Shown here: positions 30,901 to 39,499 of the stretch, one piece after another
Layout: each line of letters starts with the position of its first letter
How positions within the stretch are numbered: position 1 is the stretch's first letter
DNA from: Pseudomonas sp. ADAK18
GTDB taxonomy: Bacteria > Pseudomonadota > Gammaproteobacteria > Pseudomonadales > Pseudomonadaceae
Assembly: GCF_012935695.1 (NCBI RefSeq)
Contig: NZ_CP052859.1
Coordinates: 165,001-229,000 of the forward strand
Length of the DNA stretch: 64,000 nt
Direction: 5' to 3'
The notes under the pieces: model-generated
The model's database searches: none
Seen by the model: only the letters and a program-made list of their open reading frames with translations
What the model was told of the DNA's origin: nothing
Program-made: the position numbers and the translations under genes

Positions 30901-31089
30901 ACGGCGTTGGTGGCATCCCTGGGGTTTATTCCCATGGCGTTGGCGACCGGGACCGGTGCCGAGGTACAAAGGCCACTGGCGACGGTGGTGATTGGTGGGA
31001 TTATCTCGTCCACGATCCTGACGTTGTTGGTATTGCCGGCGCTGTACTACTGGGCGCATCGGCGGGATGAAGAGCCCGTGAGCGACTGA
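27940..31089 (+). CDS. czcA: CzcA-type heavy-metal RND efflux pump
   Basis: A 1049-aa inner-membrane proton/metal antiporter with 12 membrane helices and two large periplasmic loops. The helix 4 motif DFGIIVDGAVVIVEN is the HME1 signature, which in the established classification marks Zn/Co/Cd pumps rather than the Cu/Ag group. With CzcB and CzcC it exports divalent cations through the envelope. Length agrees with the family. A repeat insertion separates it from czcB, and a REP array follows. Confidence 0.94.
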   Translation: MFERLIQFAIEQRIIVLLAVLLMAGIGIASYQKLPIDAVPDITNVQVQINSAAAGFSPLETEQRITFPIETAMAGLPGLQQTRSLSRSGLSQVTVIFKDGTDLFFARQLVNERLQVAREQLPEGVEARMGPISTGLGEIFLWTVEAEDGARKEDGSAYTPTDLRVIQDWIIKPQLRNVPGVAEINTIGGFAKEYQIAPDPKRLAAYNLTLTDLVTALERNNANVGAGYIERSGEQLLIRAPGQVASIEDIANIVINTVDGTPIRVRNVAQVDIGRELRTGAATENGREVVLGTVFMLIGENSRTVSQAVAKKLEEINRSLPEGVVAVTVYDRTNLVEKAISTVKKNLFEGALLVIVILFLFLGNIRAALITAMVIPLAMLFTFTGMFTNKVSANLMSLGALDFGIIVDGAVVIVENAIRRLAHAQQRHGRLLTRSERLHEVFAAAKEARRALIFGQLIIMVVYLPIFALTGVAGKMFHPMAFTVVTALLGAMILSVTFVPAAIALFVTGKVKEEENLVMRTARRAYAPVLDWVMAHRPLAFGLAVMTIVVSGAVASRMGSEFIPSLSEGDFAQQAMRVPGTSLTQSVQMQQQLEKTLLAKVPEVERVFARTGTAEIASDPMPPNISDSYVMLKPKDQWPDPKKSREAIIADIQRASAIVPGSVYELSQPIQLRFNELISGVRSDVAVKVFGDDMAVLNKTAGEIAETLQGLKGASEVKVEQTSGLPVLTINIDRDKAARFGLNVGDVQDTIAVAVGGRQAGTMYEGDRRFDMVVRLSDALRTDIDGLSRLLIPIPALASNAGGQIGFIALSEVASLDLVLGPNQISRENGKRLVIVSANVRGRDIGSFVEEAATAITTQVKIPAGYWTTWGGQFEQLKEASERLRIVVPVALLLVFGLLFMMFNNLKDGLLVFTGIPFALTGGIMALWLRDIPLSISAGVGFIALSGVAVLNGLVMIAFIRNLREEGRTLSVAINEGALTRLRPVLMTALVASLGFIPMALATGTGAEVQRPLATVVIGGIISSTILTLLVLPALYYWAHRRDEEPVSD

Positions 31090-31090
31090 C

Positions 31091-31706
31091 CTGTAGCCGC
31101 TGGCGCAGCCTGCGATCGGCTGCGCAGCAGTCGTCAGGTCTTGAAACCGCTGAAGGTCCTTCGGCCCTTATCGCAGCCTCGTGCCTCGGCAGCGGCTACA
31201 GGGGATGTTTCGGTAACCTGTAGCCGCTGGCGTAGCCTGCGATCGGCTGCGCAGCAGACGCCAGGATCTTGAAACCGCTGAAGGTCCTTCGGCCCTTATC
31301 GCAGCCTCGTACCTCGGCAGCGGCTACAGATAAACGCCGGTCACCTGTAGCCGCTGGCGTAGCCTGCGATCGGCTGCGCAGCAGACGTCAGGATCTTGAA
31401 ACCGCTGAAGGTCCTCCAGCTCTTATCGCAGCCTCGTGCCTCGGCAGCAGCTACAGATAAACGCCGCCACTCTGTAGCCGCTGGCGCAGCCTGCGATCGG
31501 CTGCGCAGCAGTCGCCAGGATCTTGAAAGCGCTGAAGTTCCTTCGGTCCTTATCGCAGCCTCGTACCTCGGCAGCGGCTACAGATAAACGCCGCCACCCT
31601 GTAGCCGCTGGCGCAGCCTGCGATCGGCTGCGCAGCAGATCGCCAGGATCTTGAAACCGCTGAAGGTCCTTCGGCCCTTATCGCAGCCTGGCGGCAGCGG
31701 CTACAG
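31091..31706. repeat. Array of five 127-bp REP-type repeats
   Basis: CTGTAGCCGCTGGCG recurs at 31091, 31218, 31345, 31472 and 31599, exactly 127 bp apart. Each unit begins with CTGTAGCCGCTG, ends with its complement CAGCGGCTACAG, and contains the inner palindrome GCGCAGCC-tgcgatc-GGCTGCGC, so every unit can fold into a long cruciform. Copies differ at few positions. The last unit runs into the RAYT stop codon. Short ORFs here merely read through the repeat. Confidence 0.93.
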
Positions 31707-32159
31707 CCAGCTCGCGTCCCATAGTGGATACTCGCCGGCTTTTCTGACCAGGCCTGCGCGTAGGGGGTTGGCTACGATGTAGCGAGCAATGGTTCGCAGG
31801 TCATCTTCCTTGCGAATCGCCCTGTCGTGATAGCCTTTTTGCCAGAGCCGTCCGCTGGTCTTTGTTGACTGGTTGATGGACAGGCTGCCTCTGGACTTTA
31901 CCCTGCACATTACCTGGGGCAGGGACCTTTCCTGCAGTTCGAATAACCAGTGAAAATGGTCGGGCATGATCACCCAGGCCAAGGAAGAAACACTCCCTTC
32001 CTCATGGGCGAGCTTCATCTTTTTGACCAGTAATCGGCCCAAATGGAAATCGGTAAAGACAGGCCGGCGCTGATCGGTAACAACCGTCACTGCGTAAATT
32101 CGTCCAGGCTCGGAGTAACGACCGGCGAAAAGCCGGTACTCGTTTGAATGAATGGGCAA
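31701..32159 (-). CDS. REP-associated tyrosine transposase (RAYT)
   Basis: A 152-aa Y1 HUH-family transposase. The HUH motif is H68-F-H70 in IMPDHFHWLFE and the likely catalytic tyrosine is Y110 in WQKGYHDRAIR. RAYTs are single-copy domesticated enzymes thought to mobilise REP/REPIN sequences by cutting single-stranded DNA. It is flanked by the five-unit REP array on one side and one inverted REP copy on the other, the arrangement expected of a RAYT with its own REP family. Confidence 0.93.
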   Translation of the reverse strand: MPIHSNEYRLFAGRYSEPGRIYAVTVVTDQRRPVFTDFHLGRLLVKKMKLAHEEGSVSSLAWVIMPDHFHWLFELQERSLPQVMCRVKSRGSLSINQSTKTSGRLWQKGYHDRAIRKEDDLRTIARYIVANPLRAGLVRKAGEYPLWDASWL

Positions 32160-32249
32160 TCCTTTGCACTCACTGTTGTTGTCGACCCATTCACGTTAGT
32201 TCGACAAATCGCTTACAACTGCGGCGTAAAGTGAGTAAGTATTTCCCGT

Positions 32250-32279
32250 AGCCGCTGCCGAGGCACGAGGCTGCGATGG
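32250..32279. repeat. Single inverted REP copy beside the RAYT gene
   Basis: GTAGCCGCTGCCGAGGCACG, continuing AGGCTGCGAT, is the reverse complement of the half-unit ending each copy of the 31091-31706 array. It lies 90 bp upstream of the RAYT start. Confidence 0.8.
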
Positions 32280-32335
32280 GTTTGGTGCGGCATCCTGACG
32301 AAGCGACCCTCAAGGGGAAAAACAATCCAAAAAAA

Positions 32336-32355
32336 AACGCCCCAATCGGGGCGTT
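32336..32355 (-). terminator. Intrinsic terminator
   Basis: AACGCCCC and GGGGCGTT form a hairpin with loop AATC. Read on the minus strand it is followed by a long T-run, so it ends the small gene at 32424-32618. Confidence 0.85.
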
Positions 32356-32423
32356 AAAAATTCATCTCTTTCCAAAGGAGCTACACAAAAGCTTCAGAGA
32401 TGAATGTGCTCGGTGTGCGCAGT

Positions 32424-32618
32424 TCAGATAGCCTCTTTCGAAGTGTTATCTGCCTCTGCGGACTGTGTTTGGGCTACCGCTTCTGAACCATGAACCTGCT
32501 GCTGTTGCTGGCGAAACTCGGCGAGGAACTGCTTGGAGCGGTCGCTGCCGTCGTCAGCCAATGCGGCGGTTGAAATGGTGCCCAGCAAACTGATCAATAA
32601 CACGTTAAATAGCTTCAT
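32424..32618 (-). CDS. Small exported protein
   Basis: A 64-aa protein with a signal peptide (MKLFNVLLISLLGTISTAALA) and a mature part of about 43 residues rich in Gln, Ala and Ser starting DDGSDRSKQF. The length and the DGSDR start recall small metal- or stress-induced periplasmic proteins with a PtrA-type N-terminus, but the match is weak. A terminator follows. A GGAGACC-type ribosome site precedes the ATG. Confidence 0.7.
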   Translation of the reverse strand: MKLFNVLLISLLGTISTAALADDGSDRSKQFLAEFRQQQQQVHGSEAVAQTQSAEADNTSKEAI

Positions 32619-32801
32619 AAGGGTCTCCAGACAAGGCCTGTGCCGTTAGTTGAAAACAAACCTCGGCTGGGCTATGCGGCCAGTATATGAAGGTCAACTT
32701 AACGAGAAGGTGAGGGCGATATTACAGTTCTGACAGGCTGCAAACTGTGAACAGATGTAGGTCAACGGCAAGTGAATGTAAGCACTTGCCGTTGAGGTGT
32801 A

Positions 32802-34130
32802 TCAGAGGATGGCCAGTGGGTATTCGACGATCAAGCGAAGTTCTTCCAGATCCGATTCAAAGGCACTGGAACGCACTGTCGCCTGGCGAACGCGCAGCGA
32901 CAGGTCCTTCAGGTTGCCGCCTTGCACCACATACTTGGCCTCGATATCCCGCTCCCACCGACGTTGATCGGTCAACGGATTACCAGCCGCATCGCGGCGC
33001 ATGTACACCGAATTGGCGTTGCTGTAGTCGCCGCCGGTGCCTTTGCCGTAGCGGGTCATGAAGGACAGACCGGGAATGCCGAAGGGCTGCATGTCCAGGT
33101 TGTAGGTGACCATCCACGAACGCTCCTTGGGCGAGTTGAAGTCGCTGTACTGGATCGAGTTGTCGAGGAAGATCGAGTCCGACTGGCGCAGGTAATCGAA
33201 GTCGTCATTACCGTTGTTGCGCTGGTGCGACAGCGCCAGTTTATGGGCGCCCATCTTTACGCCCACCTTGGCGCTCCAGATGTTGTTATTGAATTCCCCC
33301 AGCAGCTTTTTGCCTTCGTCCTGGGCGTTGTAATAGTTGAAACCGCCGAACAACGACACCTCATCCGTCAGCGGATAGCTGGCCGCCGTGCCGAAGTAGT
33401 ATTGATCCCAGGCATCCTTCAAGCGGCTGCTGTAAAGGCTGACGCTGACATTTGGGTTCACTTGGTAATCACCACCGAAGTAGGCGATCCAAGGGGAGTC
33501 GACCTTGCCTGCGTAGAAGGTGGCGAAGCCATTGTTCATGCCGCTGGCGTTGGGCTGACTCATGGCATGCAGACGTCCGCCTTGCAGGGTCAAACCGTCA
33601 AAACTGGTGTTTTGTGCGGTGACCCCGCGAAAGCTTTCCGGCAGCAAACGCGAGTCGCCGTAATGCACCACTGGCGTTTGCGGGAACACATCGCCGGCCT
33701 TGATCACGGTATCCAGCAGGCGCACTTTCAGGGCGCCGCCGAGCTTGCTGTAGTTGTCTTCGGGACGGTTGTCGCTGTCCACCGGCAATACGCCGAACGA
33801 TCCCTTACCGCCGCTGCGACCGGTGCCCGAGTCCAGTTTCAGGCCGTACATGGCGAAGGCGTCCAGGCCAAAACCGACGGTGCCCTGGGTGAAGCCGGAT
33901 TCGAACTTGCTGATCAGGCCCTGGGCCCAGGCTTCCGAATACCCGTTGCCGGTGGGGCTGGACTGGCCCTTGCGGTCATCACGGTTGAAGTAAAAGTTAC
34001 GGGCCAGCACGTTCAACGTACTGCCTTCGATAAACCCTTCAGGTTGCTCTTCCACGGCCATGGCGGCCAGCGGCGTACAGCCCGCCAGGGCCGCAATGAA
34101 TGAAAGGGAAAGTTTGCGGTTAGTGCACAT
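32802..34130 (-). CDS. OprD-family outer-membrane porin
   Basis: A 442-aa porin with a signal sequence and an 18-strand beta-barrel pattern, including RNFYFNRDDR at the barrel start and LEELRLIVEYPLAIL as the last strand, ending in Leu. OprD proteins admit small substrates such as basic amino acids or carboxylates. In P. aeruginosa oprD is repressed by the CzcR regulator; whether the same link exists for this gene is not shown by its sequence. It is not co-transcribed with czc. Confidence 0.9.
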   Translation of the reverse strand: MCTNRKLSLSFIAALAGCTPLAAMAVEEQPEGFIEGSTLNVLARNFYFNRDDRKGQSSPTGNGYSEAWAQGLISKFESGFTQGTVGFGLDAFAMYGLKLDSGTGRSGGKGSFGVLPVDSDNRPEDNYSKLGGALKVRLLDTVIKAGDVFPQTPVVHYGDSRLLPESFRGVTAQNTSFDGLTLQGGRLHAMSQPNASGMNNGFATFYAGKVDSPWIAYFGGDYQVNPNVSVSLYSSRLKDAWDQYYFGTAASYPLTDEVSLFGGFNYYNAQDEGKKLLGEFNNNIWSAKVGVKMGAHKLALSHQRNNGNDDFDYLRQSDSIFLDNSIQYSDFNSPKERSWMVTYNLDMQPFGIPGLSFMTRYGKGTGGDYSNANSVYMRRDAAGNPLTDQRRWERDIEAKYVVQGGNLKDLSLRVRQATVRSSAFESDLEELRLIVEYPLAIL

Positions 34131-34355
34131 GTTTCGCTCCTCGGTATTGGCAGCTATCAGCCTTTTATTAAGTGGGCGTTATTGTTGGTTTGGCCCAGAT
34201 TGATAGTTGCAAACACGAGATAACGGCGAGGTGGCGCGAGGATTACAATTTTGGAAGTTCTGCCGCACATAACGGATAAGTAATCTCTCGGTGACGCTCC
34301 TGACAGGGTTGGTTAGTTAACCTCGGTACTGAATATTTCAGACGAGGAACACCCC

Positions 34356-34688
34356 ATGAATACCCTAAACGTCACACTAGGCGCGTTGGTCCTGGCCCTG
34401 TCGTTCGGCGCAATGGCCGAGGGCGGTGGTGACCGCACCTTTACCCAGTTGATGGACAACAACCAGAAGGCCATGGCCCTGTATGCCGCGAAAAACGGCA
34501 AGCCAGCGCCCGAGGTTCAAGCCTATCGCTACGGCATGAAGCTGGACATTGCCAAGGTGGTCAACGTGACGCCGCCGATCCGTGCTTGCGAGGTGGTGCC
34601 GTCGCGTATGACCTACGAAGACTCCACCGGCAAGCTCAATACCCTGGAGTACCAAGTGATGGGCATGTGCCGTAATAACGGCAGTTGA
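34356..34688 (+). CDS. DUF2790 small exported protein
   Basis: A 110-aa protein with a signal peptide (cleavage near AMA) and a DUF2790-type mature part (KLDIAKVVNVTPPIRACEVVPSRMTYEDSTG). Two cysteines may pair. Pseudomonas genomes carry several such genes, often near metal-response loci. The function is unknown. Confidence 0.8.
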   Translation: MNTLNVTLGALVLALSFGAMAEGGGDRTFTQLMDNNQKAMALYAAKNGKPAPEVQAYRYGMKLDIAKVVNVTPPIRACEVVPSRMTYEDSTGKLNTLEYQVMGMCRNNGS

Positions 34689-34790
34689 GGCCGCGCAAAA
34701 ATATAGTTGAGCATTGCGCTAAACCTCTCTTAAGAAAATGCCGGCAGCGCCGATGGTAAGACAATCAGCCATTGTCCACCGGTGCCTCCC

Positions 34791-36107
34791 ATGTTCAATA
34801 CCCGCTTGAAGCAGGAGCTGTCCGCTCTTCGCGAAGAACTGTCCAGCCTGCTGCAGGTCAGGGAGAGCCTGGAGAGCGAGATGCTGGCCTTGACCCTGGA
34901 TCCAGAGGGACGTATCACGTCGGTCAATGCCAACTTTCTCGAAGAGATGGCCTATCAGGGGATCAACCTGCAAGGCCGTCTGATCGATGACCTGGTACCT
35001 GCGCACGTCAAGCAGAATGAGTTCCAGCTGCGCTTCAAAAATGCCCTGGCCCGTGGCGAACACTTCGCCGGGACCGTGCGCCTGTTACGAGGCAACGGCA
35101 AGGAGGCGTGGCTGCGTTCTATCGTGCAACCGATACGGGGTTCGGATGGGCGGATCAAGCACTTCTCGATTTTTTCCAGTGACTTGACCCGCACCATCGA
35201 GGCGTCCCGCGAGCACGAAAACCTGATCGGCGCCCTGGTGCGCTCCACAGCGGTGATCGAGTTTGACCTCAGCGGTAATGTTCTCACCGCCAACGATCGG
35301 TTTCTCAATGGTATGGGTTACAGCCTGGCGCAGATTCAGGGCAAACATCACCGTACGTTCTGCGAGCCGGAGGAATACAACAGCGCTGAGTATCAGAACT
35401 TCTGGCGGCGCTTGAATGCGGGCGAGTTTGTGGCGGATCGCTTCAAGCGGATCGACAGCCATGGCCGCGTGGTGTGGTTGGAGGCGTCCTATAACCCGGT
35501 GGTCGATGCCAATGACCGGCTGTACAAAGTGGTCAAGTTCGCCACCGTGATCACCGATCAAGTCAACCAGGAACAGGCCGTCGCCGAAGCCGCCAATATC
35601 GCCTACAGCACCTCATTACAAACCGACAGCAGTGCCCAGCGCGGCACCACGGTGGTGACCCAGGCGGTGGATGTGATGCGTGACCTGGCCAAGCACATGC
35701 AACAGGCGGGCGAGGGCATTGAGGCATTGAATGCTCAGTCCCAAGTGATCGGCAGCATCGTCAAGACCATCAGCGGTATTGCCGAGCAGACCAACCTGCT
35801 GGCCCTTAACGCCGCCATCGAAGCAGCACGCGCCGGCGAGCAGGGTCGTGGCTTTGCAGTGGTGGCCGATGAGGTTCGGCAATTGGCTTCGCGCACCAGT
35901 AAAGCCACCGAGGAAATTGTCGGTGTTGTGCGTCGGAACCAGGACATGGCCCGTGATGCAGTCGCCTTGATGAGTGAAGGCCAGCTCCAGGCCGAACAAG
36001 GCCTGGCCCTGGCGGCCGAAGCCGGCACGGTGATCGTCGAGATCCAGGATGGCGCGCAGAAAGTCGTCAGTGCTGTCGGCCAGTTTGCTAATCAGTTGGC
36101 CACTTAA
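34791..36107 (+). CDS. Soluble PAS-PAS methyl-accepting chemotaxis protein, BdlA-like
   Basis: A 438-aa protein with no membrane segment. Two PAS domains (about residues 30-145 and 150-265) precede a shortened MCP signalling domain with the conserved hairpin tip ([20 protein letters not shown] near 320-340). This is the layout of BdlA, the P. aeruginosa biofilm-dispersion sensor, and of Aer-type redox sensors. The second PAS has [20 protein letters not shown]. Start ATG 34791 is preferred to GTG 34782. Stop overlaps the acetyltransferase stop on the other strand. Confidence 0.85.
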   Translation: MFNTRLKQELSALREELSSLLQVRESLESEMLALTLDPEGRITSVNANFLEEMAYQGINLQGRLIDDLVPAHVKQNEFQLRFKNALARGEHFAGTVRLLRGNGKEAWLRSIVQPIRGSDGRIKHFSIFSSDLTRTIEASREHENLIGALVRSTAVIEFDLSGNVLTANDRFLNGMGYSLAQIQGKHHRTFCEPEEYNSAEYQNFWRRLNAGEFVADRFKRIDSHGRVVWLEASYNPVVDANDRLYKVVKFATVITDQVNQEQAVAEAANIAYSTSLQTDSSAQRGTTVVTQAVDVMRDLAKHMQQAGEGIEALNAQSQVIGSIVKTISGIAEQTNLLALNAAIEAARAGEQGRGFAVVADEVRQLASRTSKATEEIVGVVRRNQDMARDAVALMSEGQLQAEQGLALAAEAGTVIVEIQDGAQKVVSAVGQFANQLAT

Positions 36108-36631
36108 GTGCCGCCATGGATTTCAAAGTGCAGCATGTCGAACCATTGCCCATGCAGCAGAAAGCTTTTGTGTGAATGGCCGTACTGCGTGAAACCACTG
36201 CGTTCCAGTACGCGGACAGACCCCAGGTTTTCCGGGCGTACTGTGGCTTCGATACGCAGTAATCCATGGTCTTGAAAGGCTTTCTGTAACCCCAGGGCTA
36301 CTGCCTGCCGAGCCAGGCCGCGGCCGGTGTACTCGGCCCCCATGCGGTAGCCCAGGGACGCGCAATGGTAATAGCGGCGCCGTACCTGGGTGAAGTTGAG
36401 TCGCCCCACCAGCAGGCCGTTCTCGCGCACCAGATACTGATAGGTGTGATCTTCGCGAGCTTCCTGCAACGCGGTTTCGATGGCCCGGGTCACGCCGTCG
36501 ACGCTGTAGTAAGCATCCGGGCGGGCATTGATCCAGCTTTCGAAAAACGCCCGGTTGGCCAGCTCGAACGCCAGCATTTCGTTCATGTCATCCCACTGTG
36601 GGGGCGTCAATGTCAGGTTCATCCTTGGCAA
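36104..36631 (-). CDS. GNAT acetyltransferase, RimJ/RimL type
   Basis: A 175-aa acetyltransferase with the acetyl-CoA-binding segment [17 protein letters not shown] and a C-terminal [18 protein letters not shown], typical of the RimJ/RimL group that acetylates protein N-termini or small amines. The substrate is unknown. It ends convergently with the chemoreceptor gene, overlapping it by 4 bp. Confidence 0.85.
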   Translation of the reverse strand: MPRMNLTLTPPQWDDMNEMLAFELANRAFFESWINARPDAYYSVDGVTRAIETALQEAREDHTYQYLVRENGLLVGRLNFTQVRRRYYHCASLGYRMGAEYTGRGLARQAVALGLQKAFQDHGLLRIEATVRPENLGSVRVLERSGFTQYGHSHKSFLLHGQWFDMLHFEIHGGT

Positions 36632-36735
36632 GCCTCGCGGTCAGTGTCACTTGTGCCTCCTTCATCTCACGATCCGGCCGGTGGATTCAAGTTTCAGGTA
36701 TCGTTGGATTTTTCCCGAGCCCCGGAAGACCGTCC

Positions 36736-37317
36736 ATGAGCCTTACCTATCGCCGTCTCGTCCCGCTGTCCAAGGCCTACCGTTTGCTCAACCATGGGCC
36801 GACCGTATTGGTGAGCGCTGCCCACAATGGGCAGCGCAATATCATGGCGGCCGCCTGGGCCATGCCGCTGGATTTCGACCCGCCGAAAGTCGCCGTGGTA
36901 TTGGACAAGGCCACCTGGACCCGGCAGTTGCTCGAAGGCGCCGGCAGCTTTGTGCTCAACGTGCCGTGCGTGGCCCAGGCCGATATTGTGCAGACCGTGG
37001 GTAACACCACCGGCAGCGATCGGGACAAGTTCGAAGCCTATGGCTTGCAGACCTTCACCGGCGAACACACCGAGGCGCCGATGCTTGAAGGCTGCGTGGC
37101 CTGGCTGGAATGCCGCCTGTTACCCGAGCCGCATAACCAGCAGACCTATGACCTGTTCCTCGCCGAAGTGATCGCCGCCCAGGCCGACGAGCGAGTGTTC
37201 AGCGATGGCCGTTGGCATTTCGAAGGCCAGGATGCGCTGCGCACCTTGCACCATGTGGCGGGCGGGAATTTCCTGACGATTGGCCAGCCGGTGGTTGGGC
37301 GCCAGCTCGACGTCTGA
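36736..37317 (+). CDS. Flavin reductase-like (FMN-binding) protein
   Basis: A 193-aa protein of the flavin reductase fold (split beta-barrel, FMN binding). The core is LLNHGPTVLVSAAHNGQRNIMAAAW, which contacts FMN in the family, and GSFVLNVPC. Such proteins reduce flavin with NAD(P)H or act as oxidoreductases. Start ATG 36736 (MSLTYRRLVPLS); upstream open frame excluded. No monooxygenase partner is nearby. Confidence 0.85.
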   Translation: MSLTYRRLVPLSKAYRLLNHGPTVLVSAAHNGQRNIMAAAWAMPLDFDPPKVAVVLDKATWTRQLLEGAGSFVLNVPCVAQADIVQTVGNTTGSDRDKFEAYGLQTFTGEHTEAPMLEGCVAWLECRLLPEPHNQQTYDLFLAEVIAAQADERVFSDGRWHFEGQDALRTLHHVAGGNFLTIGQPVVGRQLDV

Positions 37318-37337
37318 GGCTTACCACTGCGCCTGGC

Positions 37338-38147
37338 TCAGCGCCCGAGCATCTTCACCCACCGCGACGGCGGCAACCCGAAGGTGCTGTGAAATTGGCG
37401 GGTCATGTGGCTCTGATCGGTGAACCCGGCCGTCAGCGCAGCATCCACCAACGATTGCCCCTGGCCGATCAAGGTCCGCACCAGGTCCAGGCGGCGCATG
37501 GTCAGGTAGCGGTAGGGGCTGGTGCCGAACAACAGGCGAAAATCCCGCGACAACGCCCAACGGTCGCGCCCACTGTGCGCAGCCATCTCCTCCAGCGTGA
37601 TGGGGCGGCCCAGGGCGCTGTGGATGAGTTCCCGGGCTCGCTCGGCGGCCTGGTAGTCAAAGGTCTTGCGGACGACGCTGATCCCCGAGGCATTGTTCAG
37701 GGCTTGAGCCAGGTCGAACAGCGCGTCTTGTTCCTGCAACGGATCAATCGGGCAGTCCAGGCTTTGCAGCAGCACTTCACTGGCCCGGTACAACCACGGG
37801 TCGCGTGACAGGCCATTGTGGATAAATGGCAACGGCTTGCCGCCGAGGATCTGCTGGATCAGCGCCGGCTCCACATAAATCATCCGGTACTTGAAACCTT
37901 CCTCGCTGCTGGCCCAACCGTCATGGACTTCGTCGGGATGCAGCACCATGGTGGTGCCTGGCAGGCTGTGGGTCTTGTTGCCGCGGTAATGAAAACTCTG
38001 CACCCCGAACAGGGTGCGGCCGATGGCATAGGTGTCGTGGCGATGGGGATCGAAGCCGAACCCGGAAAAATACGCCTCGATACGCTCCAGGCCGCTGGCG
38101 TGGGGCGCGCGGTGCAGCCAGTCGATGTTGGAAGTCGGTTTGCCCAT
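37338..38147 (-). CDS. AraC-family transcriptional regulator
   Basis: A 269-aa regulator: an N-terminal cupin-like ligand domain and two C-terminal helix-turn-helix motifs (TLEEMAAHSGRDRWALSRDF and DAALTAGFTDQSHMTRQF). ATG 38147 is chosen over the TTG at 38162. It is divergent from the LysE exporter gene with about 150 bp between, the usual arrangement of a regulator with the gene it controls. Confidence 0.88.
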   Translation of the reverse strand: MGKPTSNIDWLHRAPHASGLERIEAYFSGFGFDPHRHDTYAIGRTLFGVQSFHYRGNKTHSLPGTTMVLHPDEVHDGWASSEEGFKYRMIYVEPALIQQILGGKPLPFIHNGLSRDPWLYRASEVLLQSLDCPIDPLQEQDALFDLAQALNNASGISVVRKTFDYQAAERARELIHSALGRPITLEEMAAHSGRDRWALSRDFRLLFGTSPYRYLTMRRLDLVRTLIGQGQSLVDAALTAGFTDQSHMTRQFHSTFGLPPSRWVKMLGR

Positions 38148-38296
38148 GGTGGCTTGTCGCAAGGTGAGGTGGAAACACGTTAACCCAGTCTGAATCCACT
38201 GTCTGCCGGGGTCTTGAATGATTGTGCGGCGTGGGCAGACAGCCTTGCCGGCCTAGCCTATGATCCCAGTTCATGTACTGCTCTGGTGCAACCCTC

Positions 38297-38935
38297 ATGG
38301 AATTTCTCAACCCGGCCTACGCTGCGCCGCTGGTATCGCTGGCCCTGCTCTGGGCCGTCGCGGTTGTAACGCCAGGGCCTAACTTTTTCAACACCGCGCA
38401 ACTGGCGGCCAGTTGTTCGCGCCGCCATGGCGTGGTGGCTTCGTCTGGTGTGGCTACCGGCACGGTGATGTGGGGGCTGGCGGGTGGCTTGGGCATCAAG
38501 TCGCTGTTCACCGCCGCGCCCATGTTGTATCTGGCGTTCAAAATCATCGGCGGCTGTTACCTGATTTATCTGGGGTTGAAACTGTTCAAACGCTCGACGC
38601 CAGCCATGAGTCAGAGCCTGTTGCCGGACGAGCCCCGACGCTCGCTGTTTTCCGCCTGGCGCCTGGGCTTGCTGGGCAATCTGTCTAATCCCAAGGCCGC
38701 GTTGTTTGTCGCCACTGTCTTTGCTTCGACCATGCCGCCGTCACCCTCGCCGATGTTGCTGACCTTGGCCGTGATCACCATGGCGACGCTGTCATTCAGT
38801 TGGTACTCCTGCGTGGCGCTGGTGTTTTCCAGCGAGCGCATGGCCAATCTTTATAGCCGCTCGCGCAAGTGGTTGGACCGGTTCGCCGGCAGTTGTTATG
38901 TGTTGTTCGGGGCTCATCTGGTGACCACTCGCTGA
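38297..38935 (+). CDS. LysE/RhtB-family amino-acid exporter
   Basis: A 212-aa membrane protein with about six helices. TPGPNFF in helix 1 and NPKAALF in the middle are the LysE/RhtB signatures. It exports amino acids or related compounds. The divergent AraC-type gene is a likely regulator. ATG 38297 is chosen; the ORF's earlier start at 38273 adds residues that do not match the family N-terminus. Confidence 0.88.
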   Translation: MEFLNPAYAAPLVSLALLWAVAVVTPGPNFFNTAQLAASCSRRHGVVASSGVATGTVMWGLAGGLGIKSLFTAAPMLYLAFKIIGGCYLIYLGLKLFKRSTPAMSQSLLPDEPRRSLFSAWRLGLLGNLSNPKAALFVATVFASTMPPSPSPMLLTLAVITMATLSFSWYSCVALVFSSERMANLYSRSRKWLDRFAGSCYVLFGAHLVTTR

Positions 38936-38950
38936 AACGGAGTCAAGACC

Positions 38951-39436
38951 ATGGATTGGCAAGACGTTGCGATACCAGCAGTCATCATCACCTGCCAGGC
39001 TTTTGCCTTGTGGGTGGTCTACCGAGTCTGGAAGCACGTGCGCAAGGCGCGGGTGTCAGCGACCACGCCCTATGCGCCAGGGACCGGGCTCAAGGGTGCC
39101 AACATCCCGGTACTGGCGACTTTTATGGGTATTCGCGTACTGCCTTGGGTGGCACTTGCCAGTAACAACCTCAACCCGGTGTTGCGTATTGACGGTGAAA
39201 ACCTGGTGTATCGAGTCTTGCGTCAGCAGCAACGATTACTGTCTTCGGTGCTTCAGGTGGACGTGCGCAGCGCCTATGGCACCTTCAACCTGATATTCGA
39301 GTTCCGGGACTCACCCTTGACCTTCATCGCCAACCTTGGCAGCCCGGAACGCGGTGCGTATGTGCTGGCGATGCTGCCCGTCAGCGTTGCGCTTTCCGAA
39401 CGGGCGCGTGCGGCGAAAATCGCGCTGCCTCTTTAA
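38951..39436 (+). CDS. Membrane-anchored protein of unknown function
   Basis: A 161-aa protein with an N-terminal membrane helix (VAIPAVIITCQAFALWVVYRVW) and a second, less hydrophobic stretch near residue 55; the rest is soluble. It starts 15 bp after the LysE gene and is probably in its operon. I recognise no family. Confidence 0.7.
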   Translation: MDWQDVAIPAVIITCQAFALWVVYRVWKHVRKARVSATTPYAPGTGLKGANIPVLATFMGIRVLPWVALASNNLNPVLRIDGENLVYRVLRQQQRLLSSVLQVDVRSAYGTFNLIFEFRDSPLTFIANLGSPERGAYVLAMLPVSVALSERARAAKIALPL

Positions 39437-39499
39437 GTCCGGGCGAGCCTCGTGTTAAGTAGCGTGACTTTTCAGAACACGTTCAACGCGAGGCCGGTC

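Noticed and set aside
31269..31587. Two 63-codon ORFs
   Set aside because: They are the same frame read through successive REP units.
31091..31706. CRISPR-like regular repeats
   Set aside because: The whole 127-bp unit repeats, with no unique spacers, and each unit is palindromic: a REP array next to a RAYT.
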